Positions 34,122 through 34,806 of a stretch of DNA of 34,806 bases are shown here, piece after piece. A program made the position numbers and the translations under genes. Source of the stretch: Acidobacteriaceae bacterium (GTDB taxonomy: Bacteria; Acidobacteriota; Terriglobia; Terriglobales; Acidobacteriaceae); assembly GCA_030040425.1 (NCBI GenBank), contig JASHTS010000103.1:1-34806 (forward strand). The letters run 5' to 3'. Below the pieces are notes generated by a model. It saw nothing but the letters and a program-made list of their open reading frames with translations, was not told the DNA's origin and searched no databases. The number at the start of each line of letters is the position of its first letter. The stretch's first letter is position 1.

Positions 34122-34806
34122 TCAAATTCCTCCCAGCGAAACATGCTTTGTCTCGAGAAAAGCATCCAGCCCCTCGCTGCCCAGCTCGCGGCCCCATCCG
34201 CTTTGCTTCATACCGCCGAAAGGGCTCGCGCTCGTGGTGGGCGCGCCGTCGTTGATGCCCAGCGTGCCCGCCTCGATTCGCTCCGCCAGCCTGAAGATGC
34301 GCCCCACGTCGCGCGTCATCGCGTAGGCGCTCAGTCCGTAGTCGCTCGCGTTCGCCAGCTCGATGGCTTCCTCTTCGGTCTCGAAGCTCGTCATCGGCGC
34401 CACCGGCGCAAACGTCTCCGCGCACATGCACAGCGCCGCCTTCGTCACCCCGTCAATCACCGTGGGCTCCAGGAAATATCCATTCGATCCCGTCATCCTT
34501 CTGCCGCCGCACAGCACCTTGCCGCCGCGCCTGGCTGCATCCTCAATCTGCCCCAGCGCCGCATCCAGCGCCTGCTGGTTGATCAGCGGTCCCACGTCCA
34601 CGCCCGGCTCGAGCCCCGGTCCCGTTTTGAGCTTCTGCGCCCCGGCCACGAATCGCCGCAGAAACTCCTCGCGTATGTTCCGCTGCACGTAAATGCGGTT
34701 GGCCGCAATGCACGACTGGCCCGTATTGCGGAACTTCGCGATCAGCGTCTGCTCTACGGCGTGGTCCAGGTCGCAATCGTCGAAGACCAGCAGCGGAGCC
34801 AGCCCG
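34122..34806 (-). CDS. NAD(P)-dependent aldehyde dehydrogenase (SSADH-like), C-terminal part
   Basis: The gene runs off the right edge; 228 codons are visible and the start is outside. The catalytic Cys is seen in NTGQSC (codon 34712-34710), preceded by [17 protein letters not shown]. Then come the cofactor/oligomer segment [21 protein letters not shown] and [16 protein letters not shown] near the end, all typical of the succinate-semialdehyde dehydrogenase branch. Possible substrates are succinate semialdehyde, alpha-ketoglutarate semialdehyde or, given the neighbours, 3-sulfolactaldehyde, whose dehydrogenase is in this branch. It is upstream of the split lyase genes on the same strand with a 57-bp gap, so probably in the same operon. 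Confidence 0.85.
   Translation of the reverse strand, partial: GLAPLLVFDDCDLDHAVEQTLIAKFRNTGQSCIAANRIYVQRNIREEFLRRFVAGAQKLKTGPGLEPGVDVGPLINQQALDAALGQIEDAARRGGKVLCGGRRMTGSNGYFLEPTVIDGVTKAALCMCAETFAPVAPMTSFETEEEAIELANASDYGLSAYAMTRDVGRIFRLAERIEAGTLGINDGAPTTSASPFGGMKQSGWGRELGSEGLDAFLETKHVSLGGI

Noticed and set aside
32620..34431. Reading the large lyase subunit as a 603-aa protein
   Set aside because: The extra N-terminal part runs through the SAF-subunit gene in another frame and into the aldehyde dehydrogenase gene. The ATG at 33783 has a ribosome binding site and the expected family N-terminus.

Overview
The window reads as high-GC chromosomal DNA from a heterotrophic soil Acidobacteriota, most likely class Terriglobia. 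The lineage is inferred from gene content: two very large TonB-dependent proteins with an N-terminal carboxypeptidase-regulatory-like domain (Oar type), two membrane-anchored one-component regulators (one CadC-like with TPRs), an NHL/choice-of-anchor/MBG/Ig-like secreted protein, many Tat-exported enzymes and typical acidobacterial intergenic palindromes. No phage, insertion sequence, CRISPR array or plasmid function is visible.

Layout. 1-560: two REP-like palindromes, tRNA-Pro(TGG) on minus and tRNA-His(GTG) on plus. 735-3177 (minus): a secreted double-VOC protein gene overlapping the gene of an alginate-export-type outer membrane protein. 3618-5120 (plus): a membrane-anchored regulator. 5424-6974 (plus): a Tat-exported GH36-like glycosidase, converging on a minus-strand pair, an Oar-type receptor (12134-8598) followed by a Tat-exported DUF362 protein (8457-7009). 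The glycosidase and receptor genes share an unusual tandem CGTAAC motif upstream, suggesting one regulon. 12714-17592 (minus): a secreted protein of unknown function followed by the giant NHL/Ig-like protein. 17949-20282 (plus): a CadC-like wHTH-TM-TPR regulator.

20397-34806 looks like a carbohydrate or sugar-acid utilisation island. On minus there are a GntR/FCD regulator, a second Oar-type receptor, and a Tat-exported Gfo/Idh/MocA oxidoreductase coupled to a Tat-exported xylose-isomerase-like TIM-barrel protein. On plus there are a LacD-type class I aldolase and an ExuT-like MFS permease. On minus again there are an aldehyde dehydrogenase (cut by the window edge), a two-piece UxaA-family lyase (93 + 387 aa), an Ldh/malate-type dehydrogenase and a D-2-hydroxyacid dehydrogenase. 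A conservative reading is hexuronate or aldonate catabolism. A more exciting reading is organosulfonate catabolism: the split lyase has the architecture of sulfolactate sulfo-lyase SuyA/SuyB, and the two dehydrogenase families match the SlcC/ComC pair that racemises sulfolactate. The aldehyde dehydrogenase and LacD-type aldolase are families used to make sulfolactate from sulfoquinovose. This is inference from families and gene set, not proof.

The 900-bp divergent region at 26952-27849 is the most structured non-coding part. It has two outward promoters close to the sigma-70 consensus, each next to a CAATCGATT operator-like site, and a third minus-strand promoter. The third promoter starts a roughly 205-nt rod-shaped RNA ending in a strong intrinsic terminator, either a small RNA (6S-like shape) or an attenuated leader.
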